A stretch of DNA of 64,000 nucleotides from Streptomyces sp. NRRL S-1022. Its GTDB lineage: Bacteria; Actinomycetota; Actinomycetes; Streptomycetales; Streptomycetaceae. Within the stretch, counting starts at the first letter, position 1. The number at the start of each line of letters is the position of its first letter. The translations under genes were made by a program, and so were the position numbers. Below, piece by piece: positions 61,824-64,000 of this stretch. The stretch lies in contig NZ_JOIU01000001.1 of assembly GCF_000720135.1 (NCBI RefSeq), positions 186,001 to 250,000 on the forward strand. The letters run 5' to 3'. The notes under the pieces are model-generated. The model was not told where the DNA came from. It saw only the letters and a list, made by a program, of their open reading frames with translations, and did not search any database.

Positions 61824-63760
61824 GGGGTTGACCTTTCTTCGGTGTGGTGGACGGGATGGTGCGAGCCGGTCCGCCCGCTGTTGCGGCGGTCGGCGGTTCT
61901 GGGGGAGGCGCGCAGCGTGTCGTCGGCGTAGCGCACCATGGCGGCCCAGGCGGCGGCGTGTCCGGCTGGGTCACGGCCCACGTCGTGTCCGCCGCCGAGC
62001 CACCGGACGCGATGCGGGACGTCGCGGCGCCGCAGCGCGGCGAGATAGCGCTCGATCTGTTCCGGAGGGCACTTCTCGTCGTCCGCCGAGGCGGCGAGGA
62101 AGAGCGGGCCGCGTACGCGGCCCACATAGGTCATCGGGCAGGCCGCGCGATAGCGGTGTGGCACCTGCTCGGGGGTGCCGCCGAAGAGGCGGTCGTCGAC
62201 CTCCCGCAGCGCTGGCGTCGTCGCCCGGTACGCCGCCGTGTAGTCGGCCACCGGGGCGACGGCCAGCCCCACGTCCCACAGCCGGGGCTGGACGCCCATC
62301 GCCAGCAGCGTCAGATAGCCGCCCCAGGAGTAGCCGCACAGGCCGGTACGGCCCGGCTCCGAGACTCCCGCGTCGATGAGGTGGCCGCGCACCGCGGCGA
62401 GGTCTTCGAGCTGGGCGAGGCCGACCCGGTGGCCGAAGTCGTCCCGCCAGCGGGGGCCGTAGCCCGTCGAGCCGCGGTAGTTGGTGCGCACCACGGCGAA
62501 TCCGGCCCGGACCAGGGCCTCGGTCCGGGCGTCATAGGCGTCCCTGTCGTGGGTGTGGGGCCCGCCGTGGACGAGGAAGACCGTCGGCCAGGGGCGGTGG
62601 CCCGCCCTGCGGCCGGGCGGGGTGGCCACAAAGCTGTGGATCTGCCCGTACGGCCGACGTGTCCACAGTTCGCGGCGCCTGGATCCGGTCGTTCCGCCGG
62701 GCGCGGTGCCGCGTGACGCCGTCGTGGAGCGGCCGGAGTGGCCGGAGTGGCCGGAGCGGTCGGGACGTTCCGGGGGTTCGGGGTGCTCCGCACTTTCCGG
62801 GCTTTCCGGGTGGTAGATCAGTGGCCGGGGCGGTTCGCCGTCGCGGCTCCACAGGCAGTGGACCGTGCGGTCGGGTGCGCAGGAGAAGTCGATGATCGTG
62901 CCCTCGGGCGTGGGAAGCACCGTGGTCGTACCGCGGTCGAGGTCGGCGCGGAGCAGGCGGCTGCGTCCCGCCCGGTCCTGCTGGACCAGCGCCGTGCGGC
63001 CGGGCCCGTACCAGCAGGCGGTGATCTCCGTATCGAAGTCGAGGGCGGAGCCGGGACCGTGCGTACGGATCCCCTCGCCCTGCCGCCAGAAGGCCAGGGT
63101 GTAGCGGCCCGCGCGTTCGAGGACGAGCAGCAGTTCCGGCCGTGCGGTGGTGAGGTCCGGGCGGAAGCCCAGCGCCCACACCGCGCCGGCGTCGCCGTCC
63201 CCCGCTGCGCCGGGGATGGCGTCCACGAGGACGCCGGAGGCCGGTGACCACAGCCGGACCGCGGCCGGTCCGGTCGGGCACCCCGCGGTGGCCAGCAGTC
63301 GGCCGCCGGGGGCCAGGCCCACCACTGCCGCATAGCCGGGCTCCTCGGCCACCAGGCGGGCGCGCTCGCCCGGTCGGCCGAGGTAGTAGCGCGAGCGGTC
63401 CGCGACCCCGACGCCGACGGCGGCGAGGCCGCTGCGGGGGTCGAAGGCCAGGCCGTGCATCCGCCCGGCGGGTACGCCGTCGAGCGCCGGGCGCGGGTGC
63501 CCGCCCTCGAACGGCCCGCGCAGCCAGCGGCCTTGACCGCCGGGAGCGGCGTCGAACCACCACAGGCCGTGGCCGTCCGGCTCGATGGCGGCGGTCTCCA
63601 CACCCAGCGGTGCGGTGGTGGCCTGGCGGCGCTGACCCGTCGTCAGATCCCAGGCCACGATCTGCGGGAGACCGTCCACATACCGGGTCTCGACCGCTCG
63701 CCGTCCGTCGCGGGCGGCGAAGGACGGGACGTGCACCGCCGTTCCGATACCGCCGCTCAT
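61820..63760 (-). CDS. S9 family peptidase (prolyl oligopeptidase type)
   Basis: 646 residues from ATG 63760 (GGGAGGGA upstream). N-terminal beta-propeller (about 1-360; for example LTTGQRRQATTAPLGVETAA), a low-complexity Ser/Pro/Glu/Arg linker (about 360-410), then the alpha/beta hydrolase: TVFLVHGGPHTHDRDAYDAR, FAVVRTNYRGSTGYGPRWRD, GLCGYSWGGYLTLLAMGVQP with the catalytic Ser, ASADDEKCPPEQIE with the Asp and WLGGGHDVGRDPAGHAAAW with the His. No signal peptide. Substrates are short peptides; related enzymes remove leader peptides of some RiPPs, which fits the coupled small gene. Confidence 0.9.
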   Translation of the reverse strand: MSGGIGTAVHVPSFAARDGRRAVETRYVDGLPQIVAWDLTTGQRRQATTAPLGVETAAIEPDGHGLWWFDAAPGGQGRWLRGPFEGGHPRPALDGVPAGRMHGLAFDPRSGLAAVGVGVADRSRYYLGRPGERARLVAEEPGYAAVVGLAPGGRLLATAGCPTGPAAVRLWSPASGVLVDAIPGAAGDGDAGAVWALGFRPDLTTARPELLLVLERAGRYTLAFWRQGEGIRTHGPGSALDFDTEITACWYGPGRTALVQQDRAGRSRLLRADLDRGTTTVLPTPEGTIIDFSCAPDRTVHCLWSRDGEPPRPLIYHPESPESAEHPEPPERPDRSGHSGHSGRSTTASRGTAPGGTTGSRRRELWTRRPYGQIHSFVATPPGRRAGHRPWPTVFLVHGGPHTHDRDAYDARTEALVRAGFAVVRTNYRGSTGYGPRWRDDFGHRVGLAQLEDLAAVRGHLIDAGVSEPGRTGLCGYSWGGYLTLLAMGVQPRLWDVGLAVAPVADYTAAYRATTPALREVDDRLFGGTPEQVPHRYRAACPMTYVGRVRGPLFLAASADDEKCPPEQIERYLAALRRRDVPHRVRWLGGGHDVGRDPAGHAAAWAAMVRYADDTLRASPRTADRRNSGRTGSHHPVHHTEERSTP

Positions 63761-63991
63761 CGCCGTCCCTCCCTTCGTTGGTGTCCGCTTCCGCCGCCGG
63801 CGGCCTTGGCTGTGGTGGGCTCCGACGGCCATCACACTGCCGGACGGGCGGGCCGCGTGGCAGGGAAGAAAGCGCAGCGGCACCGACAGTGAGCTACTGC
63901 CGGTCCTTCCCTGGCACCGGACGGTGGGCGGGCGACAGGGTGCGGGGGCGACCACATGGTCCGGACCCACCGAGGAGAAAGGGGCGACCCG
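63761..63991. promoter_or_regulatory. Divergent promoter region at the window end
   Basis: The 230 bases between the peptidase start (minus) and the possible next gene on the plus strand probably hold both promoters. The pieces GGAGAAAGGGG (63972-63982) form a good ribosome site for ATG 63992. No clear operator repeats seen. Confidence 0.4.
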
Positions 63992-64000
63992 ATGACGATC
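63992..64000 (+). CDS. Possible start of a gene continuing beyond the window
   Basis: ATG 63992 (ATGACGATC) stands nine bases after GGAGAAAGGGG, a strong start signal on the plus strand, divergent from the S9 peptidase. Only three codons are in the window, so nothing can be said about the product. Confidence 0.35.

Noticed and set aside
59454..61931. An 825-codon plus-strand open frame across the P450 gene
   Set aside because: The P450 on the other strand has all signature motifs. The opposite frame is low-complexity and antisense.

Overview
The window looks like Streptomyces (or a close actinomycete) chromosome. It is about 70% G+C, third codon positions are strongly G/C, GTG starts and GGAGG-type ribosome sites are common, and the families present (WXG100/DUF1023, DUF6233, DUF4287, CGNR, many TetR) are typical of that genus. 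So many genes are broken, and transposase remnants of so many families are present, that this is most likely a chromosome arm or another turnover region. No rRNA, tRNA, CRISPR array or housekeeping operon was seen.

Layout. 0-7.4 kb: a TetX-like flavin monooxygenase, an acyltransferase, a broken acyl-CoA dehydrogenase, and an ATP-dependent DNA ligase gene cut in two by a 2.2 kb insert carrying a divergent MFS exporter/CGNR regulator pair. 7.9-9.9 kb: a ruined type I-E CRISPR-Cas locus (cas7e tail, intact cas5e, broken cas6e, half of cas1). 9.9-12.8 kb: a WXG100-like / DUF1023 alpha-beta hydrolase / lipoprotein operon. 14-15.2 kb: a secreted protein plus lipoprotein pair. 15.9-17.6 kb: TetR, DUF998 and DUF4287 genes with three operator copies and a strong terminator. 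17.6-24 kb: integrase, IstB, IS5-type and other remnants, two cold-shock genes, a LexA-like remnant with an SOS-like box, and a DUF6233 gene whose halves lie on opposite strands. 24-30 kb: a phosphotransferase, a GNAT gene, an internally deleted IS with 36 bp inverted repeats, and an IS630 unit carrying an HxlR/NmrA pair. 30-33 kb: a cytoplasmic subtilase with an inhibitor-like small partner, and a DUF1036 gene. 33-37 kb: IS5 and IS701 remnants, a VOC protein, a second broken ligase and a TetR gene.

37.2-42.2 kb holds the most striking system: a 1515-residue caspase-like / nSTAND / transmembrane / WD-repeat protein translated just after a small EACC1-type protein. This is the architecture of NTPase-controlled bacterial conflict (suicide-type defence) systems. 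42.4-50.2 kb: an IS5 remnant, a possible toxin-antitoxin-like pair, cupin and integrase remnants, an MBL-fold hydrolase, a GAF-SpoIIE phosphatase with a STAS partner, a broken serine hydrolase and an inositol-phosphatase-like gene. 50.2-52.9 kb: a second IS630 unit carrying a VOC/TetR pair between perfect outer inverted repeats. 53-60 kb: an SPFH protein, a dienelactone hydrolase/GlxA-type regulator pair, a third broken ligase, a DUF985 cupin and a vWA remnant. 60.2-63.8 kb: an S9 peptidase, a 60-residue peptide and a cytochrome P450 in one transcription unit, possibly the edge of a peptide or natural-product cluster continuing past the window.

Recurring theme: divergent regulator/effector pairs (MFS/CGNR, HxlR/NmrA, TetR/VOC) sit inside mobile or inserted segments, while older genes around them decay.
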